Source of the DNA: Candolleomyces eurysporus
Taxonomy: Eukaryota > Basidiomycota > Agaricomycetes > Agaricales > Psathyrellaceae
DNA: 64,000 nt
Direction of reading: 5' to 3'
Assembly: GCA_027579435.1 (NCBI GenBank)
Contig: JANBPK010000749.1
Location: forward strand, 171,223 to 235,222
Shown here: positions 51,681 to 63,049 of the stretch, piece by piece
Position numbering within the stretch: position 1 is the first letter of the stretch
Layout: each line of letters begins with the position of its first letter
The notes under the pieces: generated by a model
Told to the model about the DNA's origin: nothing
Databases searched by the model: none
The model's input: only the letters and a program-made list of their open reading frames with translations
Made by a program: the position numbers and the translations under genes

Positions 51681-52964
51681 TGTTGCACATTGAAGATACA
51701 GCGACTACCACCGCCTATTATGCATGCCGATCGTTGAACCTATGCTGACACTCTCGGGACGACGACGATGGAATGGCTCCCTGAATGAAACCTTTGGGTT
51801 CTCCAAGCTCATCTTGGCTCTCAGCTCTCCGGTTAACGGCGCAGTGGACTGCGATTTTGTAGGTATCGATGGACGAGGCGGAAAGGAACAAGGAGTTTGA
51901 ACCGTGAAACTCATCTCGGTATGTCGGATATTATCTGTGCTATCCAACAGCCGTCCTTCCCTGGCACTTATCACGCTCGAGCTGAGAGCAGGGATCGGGG
52001 ATATGTCTCTCTGGACGTCCAGCTGGAAGTCAATCGTGCACGCTGCCTGGATCAGAAAGTGCGAGAGTTCCATGAAATTATCATGCAAATTTACAAAACT
52101 GTGAGTCATAAGTCAAAATGCTCAGGGGGATTGTGCAATGACAACGATATGGTCCCCTGCGACAGCTCTCCTCAAGACTCAGCAGTTCCCCAGGCTTGCC
52201 AGAGCGTTCAAGGCGGATAGGCTGTCAGTCTCTCGGACTTCGGTCTGTCACTCGTCAGGGCCACGTACCACCAGCTCGATTCGATGGTTAGAGTATGTTT
52301 ACGTTCATGCTTGATCGGTCCATACCGCATACAGTATGGGCTGTGCCTCTCGATCTAAGCTCAAGACAGGTTAATTAGACGCGTTCGCTAACTAAAAGTT
52401 ATCAAATCGTGCTAAATTTTATTGGGTTTGGGAAGGAGTAAACCTATTTTTGTGATGCAGGAGGAAGGGCCGTTGACCCACTTGGAAAAAAGGACAAAGA
52501 ACACCCTGCCCTCAGCACGCTGAATGGTATGTAGTCCTCCAAAACGGGCGGGGCCCGGGCGGCCNGGGGGGCGCTCGACTATGGGCTCAATGTGTGGGTT
52601 TGTTTTGTGTTAGCTTGCTCCAGGATAACGAGTGAACTGGTGGTCCGTTCTCGTATGTTGGTATGCTCATATCGGGTCTTCAACCTTTGGCCTACCAAGC
52701 CTTGAAGTGCTTGTGAGGCCCGGCTTCGACGGTACGCGACTTGCCATGCTCCCGAATAACACAACTGACCATGATGTGCTATGCATGCATAGCATTTCAA
52801 TTTTTCACGACTGCGGGCATTTAGGTATCACAGGCCCTATTCAATCGCAATCTGGCCGCTTGACGGACGCCTCGTGCATAGCTCGTGTCAGCGGTTGGCG
52901 ATTTACTACTTGCTTCCTCCCCTCACCATCACTGTCTTCACTAAGTTCTCTCCATCCCCACACA
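51681..52964. other. Intergenic upstream of the NLR gene
   Basis: A minus frame of 134 codons (51705-52109) has no recognisable content. An N at 52565 sits before six G's. The 5' flank of the NLR lies at the right end. Confidence 0.4.
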
Positions 52965-55900
52965 ATGCCCCCCAAACTCAATGCGCCTGAGTACTCGACC
53001 TCGGTCGGCTCAGTCCCTGATCAGGACGTCGGCCCATTCACGCCTCGCAACCCTTCGTCACCTCTCCTTCCACAAGATTCCATGCCTCAGTCGTCAAAGC
53101 ACCCATCCGCAAACGAAATCAATCGAGCCGAATCCTTGTGCTCTTCAGGCCCCGTAGCCTACATCTCCACCCCGGTTATAAAAAAAACCCCTCTCAAAGT
53201 CATCAACCTGCCCTGCTACCAGCGGCAGCAGCGAGACGACGACATCGCACGATCCTCGGGACCGAGTGCTATCTTCCCATTCTCCGGAGACACTCTCCCA
53301 GGCTAGACTGCCGTCGGAATTCTTGACTGAGCATGCACCCGGGAGTCAATCGATCCTCGCCAGCGCTCACGATTTTCAAATGGGGGACTTGAAGGTGGTC
53401 TATGCACCCAATGCAACTCATGTTAGTACAGTCAACGAAGTGTCGATCCAATATAATTCTGTCAACATTGGTGCGTGAACTACTGGAGGTATCGACCGAA
53501 ACTGCTGACACGCCGCCCTGCCAGAACGAGCGAGGTTCGATTCCCTTCCAAGGCATCCAGAAGTAAGCGCGACGCTGGCGGAGTACATTCCTGATAGTCG
53601 GAAGCCGGATGTCGACAAGTTATGCGAACGGGAGTCAAGAGGGACCGAGCTTGTACTGTGCATTCATGGGCCGGCTGGCATCGGGAAGTCGATGCTGGTT
53701 GGCCACCTCTCAGACAAGTTTCGGTCAGTCGATCGCTTGGCGGGCTCGGTTTTCCTGGGCGACTTTCCGACAGGTACATACGGGCCCAGGGCAATCATCA
53801 AGATGATAGCTCACGAAATTGGGAGTATCCATCCGCAGGCGATTCCGAAGATTGTGGAAGCAATGGATCGATGCCACGCCACCTCATTGGAAAACCACCT
53901 CCAGAAGTACATCCTCGAACCCTTGCAGTCACTCAACCATTCGCAACCCTTCATCATCATCATCGATGCAATGGACGAATGGCAGGATCATCTGGCATTC
54001 ATCAAGGCGCTCGCTCACCTCAACTCACAAAGTCGTGTCGTCAAATTCATCATCACCGATCGTTTAAACCCATGCGCTTCCCACTTACCTGGAATCGAGA
54101 AGATCTCCGTCTACACATATGCACTTGGCCCTATTTCGAACAAGGTTATCAAGGCCTATTTCCACAAACATCTAGAGACCGTTCCGTGGGTGGACGAACG
54201 AAGGGCGACCCCTGCAGATGTCGAGAAGCTCACGGAGCTTTCAGGTGGTCTCCCAGTCTGGGCCTCGACTGTGATCGCGGTGCTTTCGCATCGGTTCAGC
54301 GAGTTGCCACCCCACGAGATCCTCGAGGAGATTGTCGGAAGTAGACGCCAGGTTGGTAGTGACGATGGGCTCGGGGAGTTGTACCGCAATGCAATTTCAC
54401 GGCTCTTCCACTCCGCTGAGGATCAAAGGCAGCTCCGACGGTTTCTAGGAGCAAGCATCGCGCTTCAAGAACCACTTCCCCCGTCCGACTTCTCGATGCT
54501 TTCAGGAATCCGTTCCCACCTTACAGATCGCGTTCGATTCGCTCTTTCCGCCCTCCAGACTCGATCTCCACCTCCAGGATCAGACCAAATGATTTACCCA
54601 GCGACCGCACTCTTTCATCTATCGTTTATCGAGTACGTCCAAGCCACGACGACAGAAGGCCCCCCCCTCAATCTCAACGTTCGATTCCCACTCTACTCTG
54701 GGCTTGAGCTGTCTCAAGCAGGTCCTCAGCCTTCCCGCATTATCCTCAGCTTCCTATCTACGCAACCACCAAAATTATGCCGTGAAGTTCTGGCCGTTCC
54801 ATGTGTCTAGAGGAACCCCACGGACACACGATCAATGGTTGCGGACAGAGCACTGTTCGACGCTACTGAAGATGACAGCCAAGACACAACGACAATGGGC
54901 GACCTTGTTTCTCGAGAGTGTAATGCTGGAGGACATGGATTCAATGATGGAAGACATTGATCCGGCGGACGATATGGTGTCGATTCTGAGTGATCTGGTC
55001 ATTCATCTGGATGGAAGTGGTGAAGATTGTTGGGAATTTCAAGTGGCTTGTATGGAGGTTGCGGTACGGATCGATGACGGCGATGCTGGGATGTGGTCAT
55101 CCCTTGGAAGGTGCTACGAAGCAAGGGGTAGTAGCACAAATAGCCTTCCAATGTATGAGAAAGCAGTCGTGGCCTTTCGACAAGCTTTACACATCCGAAC
55201 CAACCAACACCCTGATCGTGCACTATCACTCGACGATCTTGCCGTTGCCCTGATGGCCTGTTATGAACAGAACGGCGATATAGATATCCATAACGAGGCA
55301 ATTTTGTGTTACCGAGAAGTGCTTGGACTCTGCCCTGCACCTCACCCAAATCACTCCATTTCACTCAACAACCTTGGCAATGGTCTTAAATCCCTCTATG
55401 AGTACAATGGTGACATTGGAACATTGACCGAGGCGATTTCACTGCATCGTGAAGCACTTGGACTCTGCCCCACACCTCACCCAAATCGCTTTACCTCACT
55501 CAACAGCCTTGCCAATGCTCTTAAATCCCTCTACAAGTGCAATGGTGGGATTGGAACATTGACTGAGGTGATTTCACTGTATCATGAAGCACTTGGACTC
55601 TGCCCCGCACCTCACCCAGTTCGCTCCAGGTCACTCAACAACCTTGCCCTTGCCCTTCAATCCCTCTATAAGTGCAATGGTGGCATTGGAACATTGACTG
55701 AGGTGATTTCACTGCATCGTGAGGCACTTGGACTCTGCCCTGCACCTCACCCAAACCACCCAACATCACTTGACAACCTTGCCAAGGCACTTCTACTCCA
55801 ATTTTTGCACAATGGAGGGGTGGGGGTCCTTGACGAATCAATATCACTTTGTTGTGAACTACTGGTCATCTGGGCCCCTGGGCACACACGCCGGAAGTAT

Positions 55901-56011
55901 GCAGTCCAGCAACTATTGGAGCTTCTATTAAAGCGACGTGAGGTGACTGGAGATGACCAATATCAGGGAGAAATCAAGAACCTGGCGGCAGAGCTGGCAG
56001 CTTTTCAATAG
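52965..56011 (+). CDS. NACHT-TPR STAND/NLR-like protein, frameshifted in this assembly
   Basis: Start at 52965 (MPPKLNAPEYST), one unresolved intron between about 53150 and 53303, an exon about 53304-53470, then 53525-56011. The NACHT domain has Walker A HGPAGIGKSML (53665-53697) and Walker B IIIIDAMDEW (53953-53983). The TPR region has five 45-residue units starting near 55226, 55361, 55496, 55631 and 55766, each ending L-G-L-C-P-(A/T)-P-H-P. Fungal proteins of this build act in non-self recognition and programmed cell death; a role here is inference. The NACHT frame and TPR frame differ by one base. A run of eight C's at 54660-54667 is where they could be rejoined by a one-base change, so this is either an assembly miscount, a true frameshift allele, or an unseen splice. 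The N-terminal about 120 residues are low-complexity with no known effector domain. Confidence 0.75.
55226..55860 (+). repeat. Five tandem 135-bp TPR-coding repeats
   Basis: Period is exactly 135 bp (45 codons) from 55226. Units 2-4 are nearly identical at DNA level, units 1 and 5 more diverged. Each encodes two TPR helices of the kinesin-light-chain type. Confidence 0.9.
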
Positions 56012-56499
56012 CCACAAACTAGAGTCTACATTTTGGTGCATATGCAAGGTATGTAATCTACAAGGACTGGTTAAAGCTTGTTTTGCTAATATGAGATTAG
56101 GACTTGGAATCCCAAAAACACAATACAGTTTGTACAATAGTATTCCCAGAGGATGATGATCGTAGTATGTGCTTTGCTTGCTCGGGTTTTCACAGTTGGA
56201 TCTTTGAATGTGATTAAAACTTGCTGATTTTGGTTTGACCAGTTTGAGGAATAGCAACTATCTGGTGGTAGATAGTTCTTCTTGTCACCTAAGATGAGGA
56301 CTATAGTATGAGGACAGCCGTGCCGAGGAGAAGAAGCGGGAGACATTGGTCAGGTATATTGTCTGACTTGATTTCGATTCACAATGTTCGTCGAAAAGAG
56401 GATGGAGAATGGCATATGTGGCGAATAAACCTGTGGTGGCTCGAGTTCGAACTCCTACTACCCCGCCTTCGAAAACGTTGGAGTTCGCTGCTGATCTTG
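56012..56499. other. Intergenic between NLR stop and pirin remnant
   Basis: About 0.5 kb without recognisable coding sequence; the C-terminal half of the pirin is not found here. Confidence 0.4.
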
Positions 56500-57075
56500 T
56501 CAACCGCGATAACTAGGTCGTATCCTCTGGCGAAAACGGAACCGTGCGCCTTTGACAATGTGTATTTGACTTCACAAATAAAAAACGAACGGGGATGAAG
56601 TGCTGATTTGGGTTCTTTTCCGAGTGGGACATTCCAGGGCCGGTAAAGGTTAGTTGTATGTGGCCGCGGGTGAGGATTTTGACGTTGGACATTGAGTCCT
56701 CGCTGTCTGGATTAAAGGGAGGATTAGTTGGAGTTGAGGAAGGGACAGAGCGAAGGAGGCCAATGATGCACCGCTCGAATTCACCCGAAGCGATATGCGA
56801 GATATTTTGAACTCTCGATGCGGGTGTGTACTGAAGCTTGTAAGAGGGGAGACGCCGTCTTCGTTGATTACGCGCGGAGGGCCATATTGTTGGTATTTCG
56901 GGCCTTGGAGCCTGCCAGTCAATCAATCTTGCTGTTAGGATGCTGCACTTTCATCTAATATGAGAATCGAGGGCTCACATAGCGAGGGAGAAGGTGTGAT
57001 ACGTCTTGGGCTAACCATGGTTAGCGTTTTTGCACTCTTCGTTTTGCGAGGGACAAAGAGGAGTGTGCTGCACAT
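56500..57075 (-). pseudogene. Pirin-like (cupin) pseudogene
   Basis: Exon pieces on the reverse strand follow the pirin order: MCSTLLFVPRKTK (start 57075), KTYHTFSLAM, QGPKYQQYGPPRVINEDGV, THPHREFKI, SHIASGEFER, then EDSMSNVKILTRGHIQLTF and GPGMSHSEKN. The metal-binding H-x-H stretch THPHRE is kept. Faults: the RGHADHGWL-like segment between the first two pieces is missing, one base is lost between FKI and SHI (about 56799), and the reading after SHSEKN leaves the family and stops, so the C-terminal cupin is gone. Pirins are nuclear iron-binding cofactors or quercetinase-like enzymes. Confidence 0.7.
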
Positions 57076-57330
57076 TCTGTCGTTGGTTTATTTGGGAGGG
57101 CTAGGAGAAGCCAAGGCTGCTGGGAAACGAAGTTGAGTTGGGTAGCGTTTGAAGTTCAGGAAAGCTCGAGCAGGGAGACAAAGAATTCGAAGACTAGCGA
57201 TAGTGGTAGAAGCAATCGCACGAGACAATCTGAGTATGGGGGAGAATATCCGAGACAATGTAAAGATGAGACTTGCTGGCTGGCTGGATCGATTGCAGGG
57301 GTGTGGTGATATCGAACGACCTCGGTCGCC

Positions 57331-57660
57331 CGCCCTTTATATACCCCCAGTTATCCAAGGGATGGGAACCAGGACAGAATAGAAATCGGCAGGACGACGT
57401 TGAGTTGTCTGACAGAACACCAGGAAGCAGGTTCATTGAACTGGGCACCCTAGAATCGTGCATGTTGACGACGAGCCTGCGTGAGGCAGAATTTTCTTTG
57501 CTGGAGGCGCGACGGATCGAGTTTTCGAGAAGGCTTGGGATCAGAAAGCTTGGCGGCACTGTCCGGGACAGACAACGCCAAGCTGGGGTGACCAACAGCA
57601 TCGTCCTTGACTTCATCTTACTCTCAGATAGTCACCATCCAGCACTCTCAGTTCGGGGTA
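57331..57660. repeat. Promoter-like duplicated segment, copy B
   Basis: Counterpart of 51226-51680, with the same TTTATATACCCCC start (57336-57348). It lies about 260 bp upstream of the pirin remnant on its 5' side, so the minus-strand TATA-like motif could once have served the pirin gene. Its far end is fused to a copy of the WW gene. Confidence 0.75.
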
Positions 57661-58520
57661 GTTCACGGTCATCGAGGGCCAGGGAGGCACCGCCACCACC
57701 TCCTGAACCGGCGAGGTACAACTACAGAGGGGAACGAGAGTCGTGGTGCGAGGCTGTTTCTTCCAGTGAACGTGGGCGAGAGGTATGTGTGTTCTTCGTA
57801 TTTGATCTGGATTCGACTAATTTTGTGGATGCGTTTGCAGCGTCGTGAGCCATCTCCCAAGAAGAATGGCAAGAGAGAATCAGCGCGAAAATTGGTCAGC
57901 GGGATGAATAATACACAGGGTGACAAGCACCATGTCTTCTCTGAAAACATGGTGAAAACATGGTAAAATCACTGGANTTTTTTTTTACCATGNTTTTTTG
58001 TCAGAACATGGTGAAAACACAAAGGAATGTATTTCCTTTGTGTTTCAGTGTACCTGCTAAATCTATTAAATTTTACAAACATGTTTCATCATTTCTTTAT
58101 CATGTTTCAAGTCAGAAGCATTCAATNAAAAAAACCCAGTGTTTTCACCATGTTTTTACTAGGTTTCTTTGAAGAACATGGGGCTGGTCACCCTGTGATA
58201 CCCCTCTTGGGAGGCATCGGTTCTCAGCTCCTCCTCCGCCAGTTCAAAGTAGCGGGCATACGCCGTCGATCTCGCCTGTGCAAAGTGTCAAGCCCCTTCC
58301 TCTGGTCAACAGCCTCGACTATCCAGACTATCCGGATCGGTAGCGAGTCCAGTAAGCCCTTCACCTCCGCCTCTCCTTGAGGACATTTGACTGACAATTA
58401 TCAGGCCTTCGCAGGACTTCACTTCTCGTGTCTCTGATCCTCACTCTATGCCTCCTCATATGGCCAGTGCAGGCCGGGAGCGCGAGTTGAGGGGTGAGCC
58501 TCGTTCTCGAGTACGTGATG
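57661..58520 (+). pseudogene. Partial duplicate of WW-domain gene exons 4-6, interrupted by a MITE
   Basis: DNA copy of about 47942-48705 including its introns, so not a retrocopy. It starts at TTCACGGTCATCGAGGG, keeps the exon 4/intron/exon 5 boundary (GCGAGAG|GTATGTG ... TTTGCAG|CGTCGTGAGCC), carries a 12-nt deletion, a deletion of about 170 bp removing the end of exon 5, the intron and the start of exon 6, and ends at the donor region CTCGAGTACGTGAT. Without the MITE the two copies are closely similar. No start, WW domain or C-terminus is present. Confidence 0.85.
57914..58197. mobile_element. Non-autonomous DNA transposon (MITE), about 284 bp
   Basis: Terminal inverted repeats: CACAGGGTGAC at 57914 and GTCACCCTGTG ending 58197 are perfect over 11 nt and extend imperfectly to the CACCATG/CATGGGG positions (about 20 nt). 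It is flanked by ATA on both sides (57911-57913 and 58198-58200). The uninterrupted parent at about 48200-48215 reads GAATAATACCCC with a single ATA, so a 3-bp target duplication is directly visible. The interior is AT-rich with several ACATGGTGAAAACA motifs in both orientations. No transposase. Three N's lie at T/A runs. A 3-bp target site is compatible with PIF/Harbinger- or CACTA-type mobilisation; superfamily undecided. Confidence 0.88.
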
Positions 58521-58720
58521 TTTCCTCCTTTCCTTCAACCTTTTCGCGAGCTCGCACTTATACCAGGTACAAAAGCGGGGAAGGCTGCAAAAATATCCGG
58601 CCAAGGGTGAAGCAGGCTATGATGATGTCACTTGGTCACGGGTGGCAAAGCGTCCGTGAAATGCATCGACAAACTCCAGACAAACAACACGGGTAGGTTT
58701 CGCTTACAGCTCTATGTGCA

Positions 58721-60183
58721 ATGTCTACCAGACCGACTTATCCAAGACAAAAGTCAATTTGGCACTTGATCCTATTCCCAGCAGTTACCAAGGATGTCTC
58801 CTACAACGGGCTTCCCAAATGGCTCGGAAAACGATACCTTCACCCAACCCACGCGACCCTCACTTTGCAGCAACGGAAGGGGCACGACATTATGGAGGAC
58901 CACCCGTGCACATCATACGAAAAGCATGAAGATGGTCTGGGGTACACCCAGCACTGGACATCACGGAACCATCGGAAGCGTCGTCTGGTCTGTGTCCGCC
59001 CAGCAAAACCCCACAGATCCAGACATGCGGGCAATCTCTGGGTGGGGATTTGGCACATGGCGACGCGGATAGAGTACTGGAATGTCAGTTGGTGGGTTGC
59101 GCAGGCGTTCACCTGGGGAAGTGTCGTCTGGTGCATCAACGGGTTCTTCGCGTTCATGCCACTACTATACCCATCGACTTTCCCTGAATCGGTGTACAGC
59201 ACTGGGTGGACTGCGTTCATCGGTGCGACCATCTTCGAGTTTGGATCGGTTTTTGGAATGTGGGAAGCATGGAATCGGGATGATGTCTCGAGTTTTGGGT
59301 GGAATGTTAACTATACCTTCCACCAGATCGGAAGCGAGCTGCATGATACGACGTACAAGGCATTTGGAGAGATACCACAGGCGATGAAGGAAATCGGTAG
59401 TGCACTGTCCAGGGAATCAGCTCACAGCTACGCTGCAGCTGAACAAAAGCTCCACCCAACAGACCCAGAGAAAGGAATCTCCACGAGTGGGAACGGCGAA
59501 CCTTCCCCAGATCAGCGAGACTCTCCGCATCCCCCAGAGCTCTCCTTGAAACGACGGTGGATATGGTTCTCGACGGATACCAAATACCTTCGCGAAGTAG
59601 GCTTCCTCGCCGCCGCTTTCCAAATGCTTGGGGCCACGATATTCTGGATCAGCGGGTACGCCTTTAGAAGATAATCCTGACCTCATCACCCTTAGCTGAA
59701 GTTTTGTATTGGTAGATTTACGGCCCTGCCAACGATCCAACATGCTATCGAGGAGCATACTGGTATTCTCGACGGGGTATTCTGGGTACCCCAGGTCATA
59801 GGTGGAATGGGGTTCGTCATAAGCTCGTACGTTTGGATTGAAGCACTCAACCCGGGAATCTATTTGACCCGTTAGTTCTTACAGAACATTGATTATGCTC
59901 GAAACTCAGACCAAGTGGTACAAGATACGGCCTCTGAATATTGGCTGGCACGTAGGGTGTGAGTCACATTGCTCGTTTAACCATCTCGATTGCGTTTGCT
60001 AAGTAATTATCAGTCTGGAATTTCATTGGAGGAGTGGGTTTCACGGCTTGCGGCGCCCTCGGCTTTGCTGCCGCCTCCAACACTGGTGTCAACTTTCAAA
60101 GTGTCTTGTGCACATTTTGGGGGAGCTGGGCATTCTTGATCGGGAGTCTGCTCCAATGGTACGAGAGCGTGAATTCCGTATAG
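58721..60183 (+). CDS. Polytopic integral membrane protein (fungal family of unknown function)
   Basis: Model join(58721..59655,59716..59826,59885..59958,60014..60183), 429 residues. Hydrophobic spans include WWVAQAFTWGSVVWCINGFF, AFIGATIFEFGSVFGM, EVGFLAAAFQMLGATIFWI, GVFWVPQVIGGMGFVISS, and GVGFTACGALGFAAA, with the closing SWAFLIGSLLQWYESV. This GSVVW...NGFF / FIGATIFE / FWISG / GWHVGFWN pattern recurs in uncharacterised ascomycete and basidiomycete membrane proteins. A hydrophilic loop of about 100 residues separates the two halves. All three later introns close in frame. The N-terminus is less sure: an upstream exon joined at the CTACCAG at about 58730 is possible. Confidence 0.8.
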
Positions 60184-60612
60184 CCGGGCTTGGAAGCCCG
60201 GGGGAACCGTGCCAGTGCTGTTTCTTATTCCCTCATGAGATTATGCCAAATGATGAACTCGTTTTCCATGTTATTCCAGACATATCACAAGAGAAGGTCT
60301 GGGACTCTGTAGAAGTAGACTATAGGCTTGTTCTTCCACGGCTAAAAATACCATCTTCTTCCTCGATCCCCAATTCACAAACGTTCACCAATCTCGGCAT
60401 ACCCAGCACTGCCAAGAGTGGTAATTATGGGCGCCCCTAACAGGCACCGCGGGGCCTAAATTGTGTTTCCACGTGGGTGAAGCACAGGCATGCAGTGTTT
60501 GTTGCGGCGCTGCTTTACCAGAACCAGTTCAATCGCAGCTGGTTACCCTCCCTTCCCTTCCTTTCTTTCGTTCTTTCTTTGGATTGCTGTTTACTAGACT
60601 TACACCACTACA
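60184..60612. other. Intergenic between membrane-protein and OSBP-like genes
   Basis: 429 bp. Pyrimidine-rich (CTTTC repeats at 60550-60585) just upstream of the next ATG, as in a fungal promoter. The + frame crossing the gene stop here is out of phase and not a gene. Confidence 0.5.
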
Positions 60613-62559
60613 ATGAGCTCGAAGACCCAGGAGTATGACGAGGATGCTGCACCCCCGGTCGCTGTGGCGGATTCTGGTGATACTGGCGAAGGTGGAAAGA
60701 TTAAGATGATTGTGCAGTTGGTCAAGAAGTGTTTGGGGGTGAAGGACATCGCTTCAATGTGAGTTTTATTTTCTTTCTTGGAGGACTGGCTTCCTATGGG
60801 TGCGCCGGCTGGGAGTCATTCACTGGTTGTCTGTGGAGGCGAGGAGGGACACCTCAGCCAGCCAGGAAACATGCAAAGGCTCCCTGTTTTCCCTAATTTC
60901 CATTCCCTATACCCCCTGGTCTATGCATTAACTACTTTACAGGCGCATGTCGTTGCCAGCTTCGTTGCTGGAGCCTGTGCCGAATCTCGAGTATTCGCAC
61001 TTTTTGGACAGACCAGACTTGTTTGCTGCGTGAGTATATACATCTGCACACTCCCTGGTTCATTTTTAACGTCAAATGTTAGCATTAACGAATCTGAGGA
61101 CCCATTCGAGCGTATGCTGGCTGTGTTGCGCTTTTACTTCGCCAAGGACCTCAAGTTTGTGGTATGTTGCGTCTTGGCTGGCTGAGCATGCCAATAACAT
61201 TCTCGCACAGCATGGCAAAGTCTGCAAGCCCTACAACTCTGTGCTCGGTGAACATTTCCGAGCCCACTGGGACATAATACCCCTTTCCCACCCCGAGGAG
61301 CTCATTGAGCGGCCTTCGTTGCAGCACGAGAGGCACTCCTCTTCTACCAGCGTCCAAAGCGGGAGCTACAAGAGCACTCTTAGCGTCAACACGACCGACT
61401 CGGACTCTGTGAAGCCAGGCCAAGCACCCTCCACCGCCCCCACCTCCCCGGAACCACGTTTCTCAAGTGACAACAACGGCCCCTCCCGAATCCGAGTGGT
61501 CTACCTGACCGAACAGGTCTCCCATCACCCTCCTGTATCCGCTTATTACGCCTCATGTCCTGCTCGCCAAATTGAGATGCAGGGCATTGACCAAATCAGT
61601 GCCAAAGTCTCCGGCACGGCGCTTCGCATCCAGGCAGGCCAGTACAACCAAGGGATCTACGTCGGAATCAAGGGTGGTCCAGGCGAAGGCGAGCTCTACC
61701 ACATCACCCACCCCGTCGCCTCCGTCAACGGCATCCTTCGCGGCAACTTTTACTTGACCATGAGCGACTCGACTGTGGTCAGCTGCACCAACGATAGGCC
61801 AAGCAGCAAGCAGGGCGGGTTTCCGAGGTTCCGTGCAATCGTCGAGTACAAGGAAGAGTCGTGGCTTGGTAGAGCCCATTTCCTGATTGAGGGCGTCATC
61901 TTTGTGGTGCACGAGGGCGAGACGGAGCACGAGGCGTGGACCAAGGTGAAGCAGGTTCCCCAGAATAGGGTTGCTGCTGTATTGGATGGGTCGTGGAAGG
62001 GTCATATCCGGTGGAAGAGGGTTGGGGCGTTGTCATACCCGCATACCACGTCTTCTTCGGCTTCTTCGCCCAACCCGTCCCATGTGCAACTGCCGAAGCC
62101 CTCGATACCATCTGCTGCTGCCAGTAGAGCTGATGTTACTACGACCTCGGAAGGATGGCAGACTCTGATTGATGTGAACGAGCTGCACGCGGTGCCGAAG
62201 GAGGTTCGACCCATCGATAATCAGCATCCGTTCGAGAGTCGTAGGCTTTGGAGGAACGTTACCGATAATTTGCTCAACAAGGAGTATTCTGATGCGACGA
62301 AGGAGAAGGTTGCAATTGAGCAGAAGCAGAGAGATGATGCAGCGGAGAGGAAGAAGAAGGGTGTCGAGTAAGTGTTACATCTTTCGCAACTTTTTACCGT
62401 CCCACTCAACTCTACACTAGATTCATCCCCACATTCTTCGAGAAGGGCCTCGAAAATGGCTTCTCAGAACTCACAGCAGAGGGCCGGAAAGCCGTCGAGG
62501 AAGAACTGGCAGAACCTTCTCCTTTCTGTATTGAGGGAGGCGTCGGCAAGCCTAACTGA
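60613..62559 (+). CDS. Oxysterol-binding protein homologue (OSBP/ORP, short Kes1-like type)
   Basis: Model join(60613..60758,60943..61029,61083..61161,61211..62367,62421..62559), 535 residues. The lid/early region reads MRMSLPASLLEPVPNLEY, followed by KPYNSVLGEHF and the family fingerprint EQVSHHPP (205-212), then YLTMSDS and KGHIRWKRV. The usual W-x-x-Y-L-D-x-P-D is SHFLDRPD here. No PH or FFAT domain is seen, so this is a minimal ORD protein that exchanges sterol or PI4P between membranes. A Ser/Thr-rich insertion of about 60 residues (ERHSSSTSVQSG...TSPEPRFSS) precedes EQVSHHPP. The C-terminus is EGGVGKPN. Confidence 0.92.
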
Positions 62560-63049
62560 GCACGGATCGATACTTTCTTTCGTCGCAACCCAACTTTCTC
62601 CCTTCCGAATCGCCGTTCTATTCTCCTGTGTTACTTCCCTTTTCATCTCAACAGCTACTATTAAGGCTAAGCGAACGTTTACTGCTCGCTTGTCCTACAA
62701 TCCCTTTCGATACGTTTTCTTTTCCTTTCTCTTCATTGTGAAATGATGTACCGATATACCACGACCCATTGATACGTATAAACCTAACGACCCTATGATA
62801 CCTCTCCCGCTGTAACACATTGTTCGAATAACTCTACGATTCCTAGATGCTCTTTCTTTCATATCCCTTGTTGATCAGGACCTCTTTGGACAAGTGGCAA
62901 GTATACACGAATTGAAGGGGTATGTGATCGCTCTCAGCTATTCGTGTTTCGGCGGGTCACTAATGCCGGCAACTAACCGGTAACCAAGATTGAGATTAAG
63001 GATCGAGCACCGTGCTTTCTCTTTACTCTCAACCACCATGGCCCAGCGC
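62560..63049. other. 3' flank of the OSBP-like gene
   Basis: About 0.5 kb. Continuation of the upstream frame past the stop is chance. No gene. Confidence 0.45.

Noticed and set aside
55226..55860. CRISPR-like direct repeats
   Set aside because: Repeats are contiguous 135-bp coding units without spacers, and the genome is eukaryotic.
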